64,000 nucleotides of DNA from VAZQ01 sp963841705 (GCA_963841705.1 CAWJDY010000031.1:1-64000), one strand, 5' to 3'; shown: positions 48,709 through 58,558, counted from the stretch's first letter. Numbers and translations are program-made. Notes: generated by a model from the sequence alone, not told the origin.

Positions 48709-51700
48709 CTACGGCGCGCGAACCAGGTCACCCAGCAGGCTGGCCGCGACCGTGAGCTTCGCGAGGGTGAGGCCGGAATTGGCGATCTCGTTGACAGACA
48801 TGCGCACGCGCTCGACCTCGTGCCGGCGTGGGGAGGCCCACGCCTCCACCGCCCCCGCGCCCATGGCACCGTTGCCGGCCATCGCCGCAGTGAGCCTCTG
48901 CTCCGCTTGCCCGATGGAATCGAGGGCGCGGTCGAGCGCAAGCCGATCGAAGTAGTCCGAGACGACGATGCCGCGCGCGGCGGCCGTGATCTGATCGAGA
49001 CGGAAGAACGCCTCAGCGGCGAAATAGACCGCGGCCAGCTCGCCGATGTCACGGCCGGTGCGGTCTGCAACCACCACGATGTCGGCCGCTGCGGAGAGCG
49101 CGGGGAGGCTGGCAATGCGGCGCGCCAGATCCTCCGGCACGCCCTGGTCTCGCAGCTCGGCCGTGCGCGCCTCGCAGCGTGCCGCGGCGGCAGCAGGAAG
49201 CGCCCTGCCAAGCGCCGCCGCGACCGCCGCGATGCCGGCGCGGTAATGCGCGACGATGGCCGCCAACCCTTGCCTGAAGTCCACGTTGCGCAGGAACCAG
49301 ACCAAGCGGTCGAGCAACAGGTTTTGCACGGCAGCATAGAGATCGAGCTGCAGACTGCCGGAAACCCGATTGTCGAGAGCGTCGATGGCGTTGTTGAGCG
49401 CGCTCATGCCGTAGCTGTCGCGCACGGCCGCAAACGCGGCCGCGATCTGCGCCGCTCCCGCACCGGTCTGGTCCGCGATGCGCACCACAAGTGACGGGCC
49501 GCCGCGGTTGATCAGCGAATTGGCGAGCTGCGTGACAATAATCTCGCGACGAAGCCGATGGTGCTCGAGCGCGTCAGGAAAAGCCTGCGCTACCGCATTC
49601 GGGAAGTAGCGCCCGAGCTCGCGGCCAAGATAGGGATCGTCGGGCACGTTCGAGTGCAGGAGCTCGTGATTGAGCGAAAGCTTGGCGTAGGCGAGCAGGA
49701 CCGAGAGCTCGGGACGCGTCAATGCCTGGGAGCGCCGCCGCCGTTCCGCAATCTCCATGTCGTCAGGCAGAAACTCGAGCGTGCGGTCGAGCTCTCCCGC
49801 CGTTTCCAGGGTCTGCATCAACCGCTGCTCGAAACCCAGATCCTCGAGCCCGCGCCGCTCTGCCAGCGAGATCGCAAGCGTCTGCAGATAATTGTTGCGC
49901 AGCACCAGATCCGCCACGTCCTCGCTGATATCCATCAGCAGACGATTGCGCGCCTCGCGCGAAAGTCTGCCGTCACGCATCGGCGCCGCGAGCGCAATCT
50001 TGAGATTGACCTCCAGGTCCGAGGTGTTCACGCCGGCGGAATTGTCGATCGCGTCGGTGTTGAGGCGAATGCCGCGCTGCGCCGCCTCGATGCGCCCGCG
50101 CTGGGTCATGCCGAGATTCGCCCCCTCTCCCACAACCTTGGCACGCAACGCCTTGCCGGTCACGCGGACGGCATCATTGGCGCGATCGCCGACGGCAGCG
50201 TCGGTCTCGGCCGAGGCTCGCACGTAAGTTCCAATTCCGCCAAAGAACAGGAGATCAACAGGCGCTCGCAGGATGGCATGCATGAGCTCTTGGGGCGTGG
50301 TCTTGTCCCCAGCCAGCCCGAGGAGCGCCTGTGCCTCGGCCGACAACGCGATCTCCTTGAGCGCGCGCGAGAACACACCGCCCCCTTTGGAGAGGAGCGC
50401 GCGATCGTAATCCCCCCAGCTCGAGCGCGGCAGCTCGTACAGTCGCCGGCGCTCCGCGAAGCTTTTTTCCGGGTCGGGAGCAGGATCGATGAAGATATCG
50501 CGATGATCGAAAGCGGCGACGAGCTTGATCGTTTTTTCCCGCAACATGCCGTTGCCGAACACGTCGCCGGACATGTCGCCCACCCCCACCACCGTAAACG
50601 GAGTGCGGGCAATGTCGACGTTCATCTCGCGGAAATGGCGCTTGACCGATTCCCAGGCGCCGCGCGCAGTAATGCCCATTTTCTTGTGGTCGTAGCCGGC
50701 AGAGCCCCCGGAAGCGAAAGCATCGTCGAGCCAGAAGCCGTGATTCTGCGCGATGGTGTTGGCCAGGTCCGAGAACGTTGCGGTGCCCTTGTCCGCGGCC
50801 ACGACCAGATAGGGATCGTCGTCATCATGGCGCACCACGTTATCCGGCAGGATCACGCGCGCGCCATCGAGGTTGTCGGTGATGTCAAGCAAGGTCGAAA
50901 CGAAAAGCTCGTAAGCAGCAATGCCTTCGGCCTGGACCATCTCCCGCGTGGCCCCCGCCGCAATCATGCGGTTGAGGAATTTCGGGACGAAGCCGCCCTT
51001 GGCGCCGACGGGAACGATGACCGCGTTCTTGACCTGTTGCGCCTTCACCAGCCCGAGCACCTCGGTTCGGAAGTCCTGCGGCCGGTCGGACCAGCGAATG
51101 CCGCCCCGCGCCACCTTCCCGAAGCGCAGATGCACGCCCTCCACCCGCGGCGAGTAGACAAAGACTTCATAGAGCGGCTTGGGGGCTGGCACGGCAGCAA
51201 GCGTCCTGCTCGCGAGCTTGATCGCAATCAGCTGCTTTGGCCGGCCTGCCTGATCGATCTGATAAAAGTTGGTACGGACCGCAGACTGCACCGCCTGGAC
51301 GAAATGGCGGATGATGCGATCCTCGTCGAGGCTCTCGACATTTCGCAACGCACCCTCGATCCCGCCTGAGATATCGGCCTCGCGCGCGCCACGCTCCTCT
51401 TGCGAGATGGACAGGCGTGGATCGAACCGCGCCGCGAACAGACGCGCGATGTCGGCGCTGATCTCGCCATGCTTCACCAAGGTCGCCCACATGTAGTCCT
51501 GGGAGTACGGCACCCGGATCTGCCGCAAGAAGCGTGAGATGCAGCGGATCAGCGCAACCTCCCGCCACATCAGGCCAGCCGTCAGCACCAGCGCATTGTA
51601 GCCGTCGTTCTCGGCGGTACCGGCCATTACCACCAGGAACGCCGCCTCGAGCGCGCGTTTGTTGGCATCAAGATCCAGCGGGCGGCCATCCGCCCGTTCG

Positions 51701-53598
51701 AGCAGCATGTCGTGGAACCAGACATCGGTGGTGCCCGGGGGCTTGCGCGCGATCAGGTACGTGCGCTCGTCCACGACCTTGAAGCCCATGTGCTCTAGCA
51801 CCGGTACGCGCTCCGAGAGCGCTATCGGCCGCGCAAGGCTCCATGTCTTCAGGGCCGCGACACTGGCAGGATCGCCCGCGCGGCGATCGAAATCGCAAGC
51901 AATCGGCCGGTCGGGTGACAGCCCCTCGATGCGGCGGACGTCCGCGACGGCATCAATCGGCGAGTAAGCTTCGCGATAGCCTTGGGAGAACGCATCGCCG
52001 TAGCGCTGCAGCAAAGCGCGCGCCTTGGCGGGGTCATAGAGCTGCGCAAGCTCCTCTCCGAGCGCATCGATCCAGGTGCGCACGATCGCCTCGACCTCGC
52101 GCTCGAGCTCTGCGCGATCGGGCGGAGGCGGCGCGCCCTCGGAGAGCGCGACGATGAAATGGACGCGCACGAGCGGCCCCTCGGGGAAGAACGGGTAGAA
52201 CGCCGTGACGCGACCCTTGAAGGCCTGCGCGAAGTAGTCGCCGATGCGGCGGCGCACGTTTCCGTCGTACCGGTCCCGTGGAACGTAAACCAGGATCGAC
52301 TCGAAACGATTGAACAGGTCGCGACGCGGCAGCACGCGCACGCGCGGGCGCTCATCAAGCTGCAAAACGGCGAGCGCAAATTTCAGCAGCGTGTTCTCGT
52401 CAATCTGAAAGAGCTCGTCGCGCGGATAGTCCTCCAGCACGTTGACCAGCGCCTTGCCGGAATGGCTCGCGGACGCGAACCCCGCCCGCGTGAGCACCGC
52501 ATCGACCTTGCGCCGCAGATAAGGGATGGAGCGCGTGGAATGGTGATAGGCCGTCGACGTGAACAGGCCGACAATACGGAACTCGCCGGCGAGCCGGCCG
52601 TCCGCGTCGAAGCGCTTCACCCCGACATAATCCATATGGCTGCGCCGATGCACCCGTGAACGCACCGATGACTTGCTCACGATCAGGAGCGTGGGCGCCG
52701 CCAGCAAGTCTCGCGCTTGCGGCACGACGACCATGGGCTGGTTCCAGACCCGCACCACTGTGGCGTCGCGCGAGCGCAGGAGCCCGAGCCCGGTCTCGAA
52801 TATGGGCTCCAGCACGTCGCCCCCTGCGCTGAACCGGTAATTACGAACGCCGAGAAACGTGAAATTATCGGCGATGAGCCATTCCAGGAAGGCGATCGCC
52901 TCGGCGACCTCCTCGCCGGGGAGCGGTGGCGGAGCGAGCTTGAGATCCGCCATCACATCGGCGACGCGCGCCATCATGGCGCGCCAATCCTGGACGCATA
53001 CGCGCACGTCCGCGAGCACACCCTCGAGGGCTGCAGCGATCTCGGTACGCCGCGGCTCTTCGATGAGCTCGGTGTGGATATGAATGAAGCTCTCGCGCAG
53101 CGTGCTTGGCGCCGGCTCTCTTCCCTTGAAGGCCACCAGTCGCCCAGCGGCATCGCGCTCCACGCTGAAGATGGGATGCGCCACAAATCGTATGGCGATG
53201 CCGCGCTCGGCGAGCTCGCCAAGCACCGAGTTGAGAAGGAAGGGCATGTCGTCATTTACGATCTCGAGGATCGAGCTGCTGCGTGGATGCGCCGCCATGG
53301 CGGGAGTCGTCTCGAACCGGACGAGCGGGGCGCCGGGTTGCCGTCGCGCGAGCAACGACCAGGCGTCCGCCGCGAACGCGGCGATCTGGCGCGGGTCGAA
53401 CTGCATGAGATCTTCCGGAACCGCGTGCGCGAACAAGGCGGCGACGAACGCTTCCGGGATATCGGGCTTCTCGCCGCGCAGGAGCCGCTCGGCTGCCGCG
53501 ATCAGCGCCTGCTCGGCGCGCAATTCATCCCCGCCGGAAAGCTCCTTGGCGAGGTTATCGGCTTGGCGAGCCGCGTCGCGAGCATCCATCATCGGCAC
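48709..53598 (-). CDS. NAD-specific glutamate dehydrogenase, large type
   Basis: Oxidative deamination of glutamate to 2-oxoglutarate. It has 1629 residues, the size of the 180-kDa class found in proteobacteria and Streptomyces. N-terminal regulatory segments (ACT-like, about 1-500) precede the catalytic core, which shows GGIRWSDRPQDFRTEVLGL at about 810, GAKGGFVPK at about 842, DITDNLDG and SAGYDHKKMGITARGAWESVKRHF at about 965, with a long helical C-terminal part. It faces away from the AhpD-type gene across a 129-bp gap. Confidence 0.95.
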   Translation of the reverse strand: MPMMDARDAARQADNLAKELSGGDELRAEQALIAAAERLLRGEKPDIPEAFVAALFAHAVPEDLMQFDPRQIAAFAADAWSLLARRQPGAPLVRFETTPAMAAHPRSSSILEIVNDDMPFLLNSVLGELAERGIAIRFVAHPIFSVERDAAGRLVAFKGREPAPSTLRESFIHIHTELIEEPRRTEIAAALEGVLADVRVCVQDWRAMMARVADVMADLKLAPPPLPGEEVAEAIAFLEWLIADNFTFLGVRNYRFSAGGDVLEPIFETGLGLLRSRDATVVRVWNQPMVVVPQARDLLAAPTLLIVSKSSVRSRVHRRSHMDYVGVKRFDADGRLAGEFRIVGLFTSTAYHHSTRSIPYLRRKVDAVLTRAGFASASHSGKALVNVLEDYPRDELFQIDENTLLKFALAVLQLDERPRVRVLPRRDLFNRFESILVYVPRDRYDGNVRRRIGDYFAQAFKGRVTAFYPFFPEGPLVRVHFIVALSEGAPPPPDRAELEREVEAIVRTWIDALGEELAQLYDPAKARALLQRYGDAFSQGYREAYSPIDAVADVRRIEGLSPDRPIACDFDRRAGDPASVAALKTWSLARPIALSERVPVLEHMGFKVVDERTYLIARKPPGTTDVWFHDMLLERADGRPLDLDANKRALEAAFLVVMAGTAENDGYNALVLTAGLMWREVALIRCISRFLRQIRVPYSQDYMWATLVKHGEISADIARLFAARFDPRLSISQEERGAREADISGGIEGALRNVESLDEDRIIRHFVQAVQSAVRTNFYQIDQAGRPKQLIAIKLASRTLAAVPAPKPLYEVFVYSPRVEGVHLRFGKVARGGIRWSDRPQDFRTEVLGLVKAQQVKNAVIVPVGAKGGFVPKFLNRMIAAGATREMVQAEGIAAYELFVSTLLDITDNLDGARVILPDNVVRHDDDDPYLVVAADKGTATFSDLANTIAQNHGFWLDDAFASGGSAGYDHKKMGITARGAWESVKRHFREMNVDIARTPFTVVGVGDMSGDVFGNGMLREKTIKLVAAFDHRDIFIDPAPDPEKSFAERRRLYELPRSSWGDYDRALLSKGGGVFSRALKEIALSAEAQALLGLAGDKTTPQELMHAILRAPVDLLFFGGIGTYVRASAETDAAVGDRANDAVRVTGKALRAKVVGEGANLGMTQRGRIEAAQRGIRLNTDAIDNSAGVNTSDLEVNLKIALAAPMRDGRLSREARNRLLMDISEDVADLVLRNNYLQTLAISLAERRGLEDLGFEQRLMQTLETAGELDRTLEFLPDDMEIAERRRRSQALTRPELSVLLAYAKLSLNHELLHSNVPDDPYLGRELGRYFPNAVAQAFPDALEHHRLRREIIVTQLANSLINRGGPSLVVRIADQTGAGAAQIAAAFAAVRDSYGMSALNNAIDALDNRVSGSLQLDLYAAVQNLLLDRLVWFLRNVDFRQGLAAIVAHYRAGIAAVAAALGRALPAAAAARCEARTAELRDQGVPEDLARRIASLPALSAAADIVVVADRTGRDIGELAAVYFAAEAFFRLDQITAAARGIVVSDYFDRLALDRALDSIGQAEQRLTAAMAGNGAMGAGAVEAWASPRRHEVERVRMSVNEIANSGLTLAKLTVAASLLGDLVRAP

Positions 53599-53727
53599 CC
53601 CAAGGCAGTGACCGCACGGGGCAGCCTAGCACCACTGCACCAAGAGTGCCCACTGGTGCCCCCGTTTCCGTCGAGCATCGCAACACGATATGCTCGCGCG
53701 GCACTATAGCGAAGAGACCTGGAGGAC

Positions 53728-54396
53728 ATGGCCGTGGCCACAGCAACGAGATACGCCCACAAGAGCAAACCGGCCGCGCTGAAACGATCGGCACCCGTCA
53801 ACGGTAAAACCGGTTCCGTGCGCCCTGCCCATGAGGACGACGTGAAGATCACGGCTCTTGCGCTGCCGGCGGGAAAGCTTTCGCCTGAAATGGAGGCTTA
53901 TTTCAAGAAGTGCGATGAAAAGCTCGGCTTCGTGCCGAACGTGCTCAAGGCCTTCAGCTTCGACGATGCGAAGCTGCAGGCTTTCGTAAATTACCGGCAG
54001 GAGCTGGTGCAGAACGCAGCCAATCTTTCCAAGCTCGAAATCGAGATGATCGCCACGGCGGTATCGTCGCAGAACCGCTGCTTCTATTGCATCAGCGCCC
54101 ACGGCAACTCGGTGCGCCAGCTGGGTGACCCCATACTGGGCGAGATGATGGTGCAGAACTATCGCGCCGCTGGGCTGTCCAAGCGCCGGCGCGCCATGCT
54201 CGACTTCGCGGTGAAGCTCACGACTACGCCCTGGGAGATCGAGGAGGAGGATCGCGAACGCCTGCGACGCGCCGGCTTCAATGACCGCGACATCTGGGAC
54301 ATCGCTTCCGTCGCGGCTTTCTACAACATGACCAATCGGCTTGCGTCGGCGACCGACATGCGGCCCAACAGCATCTACCACGGCCAGGCGCGGTAG
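53728..54396 (+). CDS. Peroxidase-related protein, AhpD/carboxymuconolactone decarboxylase family
   Basis: A protein of 222 residues. After a basic N-terminus of about 45 residues, the AhpD-like fold carries the redox pair in QNRCFYCISAHGNSVRQ (about residues 113-129), the CxxC plus His pattern of alkylhydroperoxidases. LGFVPNVLKAFS and MTNRLASATDMRPNSIYH match the 'uncharacterised peroxidase-related enzyme' subgroup. The likely role is peroxide reduction in the cytoplasm; substrate and partner are unknown. Confidence 0.88.
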   Translation: MAVATATRYAHKSKPAALKRSAPVNGKTGSVRPAHEDDVKITALALPAGKLSPEMEAYFKKCDEKLGFVPNVLKAFSFDDAKLQAFVNYRQELVQNAANLSKLEIEMIATAVSSQNRCFYCISAHGNSVRQLGDPILGEMMVQNYRAAGLSKRRRAMLDFAVKLTTTPWEIEEEDRERLRRAGFNDRDIWDIASVAAFYNMTNRLASATDMRPNSIYHGQAR

Positions 54397-54472
54397 CTTG
54401 TCGCAGTCGCGTCCCGAACTGCGGGGACAGATTTTGCTCACGCGGAGCGCAACGCAGCAACGTTCTCGCGCT

Positions 54473-55087
54473 CTAGAACTTCACCTGCGGCGGCCTGGTT
54501 ACGTCCTCGGCCACGGTGAATGTCTCCATCGGCTTGTCGCTGCGATATATTGTCGAAGCCCAGATCACCCCGGGGAACGTGCGCAGCTCCGTATTGTACT
54601 GGCGCACCGCTTCGATGTAGTCGCGCCGCGCCACGGCAATGCGATTCTCGGTGCCCTCAAGCTGGGACTGCAGCGACAGGAAGTTCTGATTCGATTTGAG
54701 ATCGGGGTATCGCTCCGATACCGCAAGCAACCGTCCCAGCGCCCCGGTAAGCTGCGCCTGCGCATCCTGAAAGCGCTTGAACGCCTCGGGATTGGTGACG
54801 ATGTCAGGCGGTATCTGCACCTGGACCTGGGTCGCCCGCGCTCGCGCATTCGTCACCTCCTCCAGAACTTGGCGCTCTTGCGCCGCATACCCCTTCACGG
54901 TCTCCACCAGATTGGGAATGAGGTCGGCGCGGCGCTGGTATTGATTGAGCACCTGTGACCACTTCGCCTTGGCATCTTCCTGATACGTTGGAATATTATT
55001 GACCCCGCACCCCGCGAGGAGAGTGCCGAGCCCGGTAACGAGAATGCTGATGCGGGCAAGACGCAGCGCGTTGGAATGTGAATGCAT
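54473..55087 (-). CDS. lemA: LemA family lipoprotein
   Basis: A protein of 204 residues. The ATG at 55087 is preceded by GGAGGG. The signal peptide ends in a lipobox (LLAGC), so it is probably a lipoprotein. The mature part shows NQYQRRADLIPNLVETVKGY, ERQVLEEVTNARARA and RDYIEAVRQYN, the LemA hallmarks (helical bundle). The physiological role of LemA is not settled. Its start overlaps the region in front of the divergent ggt. Confidence 0.93.
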   Translation of the reverse strand: MHSHSNALRLARISILVTGLGTLLAGCGVNNIPTYQEDAKAKWSQVLNQYQRRADLIPNLVETVKGYAAQERQVLEEVTNARARATQVQVQIPPDIVTNPEAFKRFQDAQAQLTGALGRLLAVSERYPDLKSNQNFLSLQSQLEGTENRIAVARRDYIEAVRQYNTELRTFPGVIWASTIYRSDKPMETFTVAEDVTRPPQVKF

Positions 55088-55159
55088 GAATTCCCTCCGA
55101 GAGGATACGGTCCCCTTGCAAGCCATATTAACCGCATCACAGCAAGTAGGCGGGCGGCG

Positions 55160-56914
55160 GTGAGGCGGATACCGGGTATCGGCGCGCTCGCTCGCACGAG
55201 CTTGCTTGCTTTCCTCCTCTGTATCGGCGCGCTCGGCCCGGCGTTTCCGCAAGCTCTCGCCTTGGTCGAGAGCGCCCCGTCTGCGACCGTTACCCCCCCT
55301 GCAGTGGTTGCGCGCCATGGCATGGTCGTGGCGCAGGAAGCGCGCGCCGCCCGTGTCGGCGCAGAGATACTGGAGCGGGGCGGCAATGCGGTGGATGCCG
55401 CTGTGGCGACCGGCTTCGCCCTCGCGGTGACCTATCCCCGCGCCGGCAATATCGGGGGCGGCGGGTACATGGTCATCCACCTCGCGCAGGGCGGCGACAC
55501 CACCATCGACTACCGCGAGACTGCGCCCGCGGCGATCACGCGGGAGACGTTTCTGGACGACAAGGGTGAAGCGGATCCGGCCAAATCGCGCGATTCTGCG
55601 CTTGCCGTCGGGGTACCCGGCACCGTGGCAGGGCTCGCGCTGGCGCATGCGAGCTACGGCTCGGGACAATTCACTCTTGCCGAGCTGCTCGCGCCGGCAA
55701 TCGCGCTTGCGCGCGCTGGGTTTCCCATTGCTGACGACCTCGCGGATTCGCTGCCGCTCTTCCAGCAACGGCTCCGGCGCTGGGCTTCCACCGCCCGCAT
55801 ATTCTTCCACGATGACGGTCGCCTCCTGGGTAGCGGCGACCTGCTGGTACAGGGCGACCTCGCCGACACGTTGGCGAGTATTGCGCGGGACGGGCCGGCT
55901 GCATTCTACGAAGGGGCCGTCGCGGAAAAGATTGCGGACGCGGTTCGCCAGACGGGCGGGGTGATGACCGTGGAGGATCTCAGAGCTTATCGGCCGATCG
56001 AGCGCGCGCCCCTGCGCGGCAGCTATCGCGGCTACGACGTGGTGGCCATGCCGCCGTCCTCATCGGGGGGCGTCGTTCTGCTGGAAATGCTGAACATCCT
56101 CGAAGGATATCAGCATCTGGCGGCGGATGAAGCGTTGCGCTTGCACCTTGCGATCGAAGCGATGAAGCTTGCCTATGCCGACCGCGCTGCCTTTCTTGGC
56201 GATCCCGCGATAGTCGCTGCGCCCCTCGGCCGATTGCTGTCGAAGAGCTACGCTGCGGAATTGCGCCGCCATATCGACCCGGAACACGCACGGCCGGCCG
56301 CGGACATCCGCGCCATCACGGAGCGCGCACGCGAGGGCAACCACACCACCCATTTCTCCGTGGTCGACCGCTTCGGCAATGCGGTGGCCAATACCACCAC
56401 GCTCAATTTCAGCTACGGCGTCGGGCTGGTCGCCGACGGCACCGGGGTTCTGCTCAACAACGAGCTCGATGATTTCGCGGCCAAGCCTGACACCCCCAAT
56501 GCGTACGGGTTGACCGGCGGCGAGGCTAACGCGCCCGGACCGGCCAAACGTCCCCTCTCATCGATGTCGCCGACCATCCTGCTCAAGCAGGGGCTGCCGT
56601 TCCTTGTCACTGGCTCGCCGGGCGGCAGCCGCATCATCACGACGGTGCTGCAAGTGATCTGCAACGTGATCGACCGCGGATTGCCGATTGCGGAGGCGGT
56701 GGCAGCCCCGCGGCTGCATAACCAATGGCTGCCCGATGAGGTCATGGTCGAGCGCGGATTCTCCCCCGACCTGATCGAGGCGCTCGAAGCCCGAGGCCAT
56801 CACGTGGTCCCAGCCCCGCCCGGCACGTCGGCCAATTCGATCCTGGTGACGCCGCAAGGCTTCGCGGGGGCTGCGGACCCGCGTACCCATGGGGCACTGG
56901 CGGCGGGATATTAG
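55160..56914 (+). CDS. ggt: Gamma-glutamyltransferase
   Basis: A periplasmic Ntn-hydrolase that transfers or hydrolyses the gamma-glutamyl group of glutathione. About 584 residues from the GTG at 55160 (VRRIPGIGALARTSLLAFLLC signal peptide, cleaved after QALA); the frame is open to 55082, but that overlaps lemA. Motifs: GGNAVDAAVATGFALAV, GGGGYMV, the autoprocessing site GNHTTHFSVVDRFGNAV with the nucleophilic Thr, and PLSSMSPTI and GSPGGSRIIT near the C-terminus. The small subunit starts at the Thr of TTHFSVVD. Confidence 0.94.
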   Translation: MRRIPGIGALARTSLLAFLLCIGALGPAFPQALALVESAPSATVTPPAVVARHGMVVAQEARAARVGAEILERGGNAVDAAVATGFALAVTYPRAGNIGGGGYMVIHLAQGGDTTIDYRETAPAAITRETFLDDKGEADPAKSRDSALAVGVPGTVAGLALAHASYGSGQFTLAELLAPAIALARAGFPIADDLADSLPLFQQRLRRWASTARIFFHDDGRLLGSGDLLVQGDLADTLASIARDGPAAFYEGAVAEKIADAVRQTGGVMTVEDLRAYRPIERAPLRGSYRGYDVVAMPPSSSGGVVLLEMLNILEGYQHLAADEALRLHLAIEAMKLAYADRAAFLGDPAIVAAPLGRLLSKSYAAELRRHIDPEHARPAADIRAITERAREGNHTTHFSVVDRFGNAVANTTTLNFSYGVGLVADGTGVLLNNELDDFAAKPDTPNAYGLTGGEANAPGPAKRPLSSMSPTILLKQGLPFLVTGSPGGSRIITTVLQVICNVIDRGLPIAEAVAAPRLHNQWLPDEVMVERGFSPDLIEALEARGHHVVPAPPGTSANSILVTPQGFAGAADPRTHGALAAGY

Positions 56915-56943
56915 GGTAGAGCCGAGCTGACGGAGATTGAGAC

Positions 56944-57138
56944 ATGCCGGCAGTGGATGAAGACGATCGTCCCAAGAAGAAGATCGTGCATGAGATCGGG
57001 CAGGATCTGACGCTCCTCTCGGTCAGGGAGCTGGAGGAACGAATCGCCCTCTTGAAGGAGGAGATCGCCCGGCTTGAGGCGGACATTGCGAAGAAGCAGA
57101 CTTCCCGCAGCGTGGCGGATCAGTTCTTCAAGAAATAG
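56944..57138 (+). CDS. DUF1192 family small protein
   Basis: A protein of 64 residues: an acidic/basic start, then LTLLSVRELEERIALLKEEIARLEADIAKK, a short coiled coil, and a polar end (SVADQFFKK). It matches the alphaproteobacterial DUF1192 family. Function is unknown; the frequent location near rcdA is the only clue. It starts 29 bp after ggt and could be cotranscribed. Confidence 0.85.
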   Translation: MPAVDEDDRPKKKIVHEIGQDLTLLSVRELEERIALLKEEIARLEADIAKKQTSRSVADQFFKK

Positions 57139-57183
57139 CCGCGCCGGCGCGGCGGCACGCACGGCAGATCCGGACGCGCTAGG

Positions 57184-57191
57184 TTAACCAT
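57184..57191 (+). promoter_or_regulatory. CtrA half-site TTAACCAT
   Basis: TTAACCAT is the conserved half of the CtrA motif described for alphaproteobacteria. It lies 60 bp upstream of the full box at 57253 in an otherwise gene-free 440-bp stretch. Confidence 0.4.
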
Positions 57192-57252
57192 AACCTGATC
57201 GCAGGGGCGTGAAGCGGGAGCTGCCGGGCTTTCGGTGAAATCAATTAAAATC

Positions 57253-57267
57253 TTAAGACGTTGTTAA
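57253..57267 (+). promoter_or_regulatory. CtrA binding box TTAA-N7-TTAA
   Basis: TTAA-GACGTTG-TTAA fits the CtrA consensus (TTAA-N7-TTAAC, last base G here). It sits upstream of the structured RNA candidate and of rcdA, whose Caulobacter counterpart is controlled by CtrA. The spacing to 57288-57295 fits an activated promoter. Confidence 0.55.
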
Positions 57268-57287
57268 GCTTTCTCGACCATTACTGT

Positions 57288-57383
57288 GCGTGTCCATCTT
57301 CTGGACATTGAGTGGCTCCTGTCCACTCTGTTTGACGCCTCCCTGTTAAAACTTGGAGCCGCCGGCAACGGCGGCTCTTTTTT
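57288..57383 (+). ncRNA. Candidate small RNA upstream of rcdA
   Basis: About 95 nt with three hairpins in a row: TGTCCA/TGGACA at 57291-57307, GAGTGG/CCACTC at 57310-57328, and the terminator stem at 57356-57377. The linker between the second and third hairpins has CCTCCC at 57338-57343, an anti-Shine-Dalgarno motif known from several alphaproteobacterial sRNAs. No ORF explains the segment. It may be a free sRNA or a terminated leader of rcdA. Confidence 0.5.
57356..57383 (+). terminator. Rho-independent terminator
   Basis: GAGCCGCCG-gcaa-CGGCGGCTC followed by six T: a perfect 9-bp GC-rich stem with a tetraloop. It is 218 bp past the DUF1192 stop and 196 bp before rcdA. Confidence 0.9.
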
Positions 57384-57578
57384 CATCTTGTTGTTGCGTC
57401 GGGCACCCTCCAATGCCTGGGGTTTGCCCACGCGGTCGCTTGCGCGCGCGCCTGGCAACTATGTCCCGAAACTGTGCTTGCGAGGTGCTGGACAGGCGTT
57501 CACGGTCAGTTAAGGTGTTCAACTCGACCCGACGGGCCGCAAGCAGAAAGTATGCGGGAGTAGCGTGAGGGCGTGCCT

Positions 57579-58085
57579 ATGGCGGAGAAATCGTTGAATG
57601 GAGCAGTGTCCTTTGGCGAGAGGCTGGCGAGCTCGCAGGTTTTTGCGGATCTGTTCCGCGAAGGCATGGCCCTGGTCGAAGAAACCGCAGCCTACCTCGA
57701 CGGGCCCGGACGCCAGGAGTCCAAGAAGCTCATGCGCGGCGCAGCACTGGCCTACGCCACCGAAAGCATGCGCCTGACAACGCGGCTCATGCAGCTTGCG
57801 TCCTGGCTTCTGCTGCACCGGGCCGTCAAGGAAGGAGAGATGTCGCTCGCGCAGGCGAGCAAGGAGAAGGCCAAGGTCAAGCTCTCAGCGGGCGAGCGCG
57901 CCGATGAGCAGAACATCAAGCTCGTCCCGGACCGGCTTCAGGTGCTGATTGCGCGTTCAAAAGCGCTACATGCCTCGGTCTGCCGCCTCGACGCCACGAT
58001 CCATGCTGCTCCCGCGCGGGTAGATCGCGCCAATCCCGTCGAGCGCCAGCTAGGGTTGCTGAGGGCTGCCTTCGAGCAACAGTGA
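57579..58085 (+). CDS. rcdA: RcdA/DUF1465 family protein (CtrA-degradation adaptor)
   Basis: A protein of 168 residues from the ATG at 57579 (GAGG eight bases upstream); a GTG two codons earlier is possible. VFADLFREGMALVEETAAYLDGPGR and LAYATESMRLTTRLMQLASWLLLHRA are hallmarks of DUF1465, the family of Caulobacter RcdA, an adaptor that helps ClpXP degrade the cell-cycle regulator CtrA. The box upstream suggests CtrA controls its own degradation factor, as in Caulobacter. It is convergent with rpmE. Confidence 0.85.
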   Translation: MAEKSLNGAVSFGERLASSQVFADLFREGMALVEETAAYLDGPGRQESKKLMRGAALAYATESMRLTTRLMQLASWLLLHRAVKEGEMSLAQASKEKAKVKLSAGERADEQNIKLVPDRLQVLIARSKALHASVCRLDATIHAAPARVDRANPVERQLGLLRAAFEQQ

Positions 58086-58094
58086 CCCTCTCGA

Positions 58095-58322
58095 TTACTT
58101 TTTCAATCCGAGGCCGGCGAATTTCTTCTGGAAGCGCGAGAGCCGCCCGCCCCGATCCACGAGCTGCTGCTGCCCGCCGGTCCAGGCCGGATGCGATTTG
58201 GGATCGATGTCGAGATGCAGCGTGTCGCCTGGCTTGCCCCAGGTGGTGCGGGTGGTGAACTCGGTTCCATCGGTCATGACGACCTTGATGGTGTGATAAT
58301 CGGGATGGATGCCTTGTTTCAT
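58095..58322 (-). CDS. rpmE: 50S ribosomal protein bL31
   Basis: A protein of 75 residues: MKQGIHPDYHTIKVVMTDGTEF ... DIDPKSHPAWTGGQQQLVDRGGRLSRF. It has no cysteines, so it is the zinc-free form. I chose the second of two adjacent ATGs (58322), with GGAG seven bases upstream; the frame is open to 58358. Downstream it converges on rcdA. Confidence 0.96.
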   Translation of the reverse strand: MKQGIHPDYHTIKVVMTDGTEFTTRTTWGKPGDTLHLDIDPKSHPAWTGGQQQLVDRGGRLSRFQKKFAGLGLKK

Positions 58323-58558
58323 CATCTCGCTCCACGCGGCGCGCAACTCCATAGGCAAAAAGTTGCGGCTCTATAACGGACGATAGCCCACAAAACAAGC
58401 CGCTGCCTCGAGGGTTTGAAACCCGCCCCGTACCGGCGCAGCGCCATGACACGAACGTGATTGCAAGATCCGGGCGCATCGAGCTTGCCCATGGCCGTAT
58501 GCGGCGGCATTGTTGCGCGTTGCAGCAGCATGGATCAGCCCGTATAGGGCCGGCCGAG

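Noticed and set aside
48552..49337. N-terminal extension of the secreted Cys protein into a 447-residue frame
   Set aside because: It overlaps the glutamate dehydrogenase gene out of frame, and a signal peptide begins at 48551.
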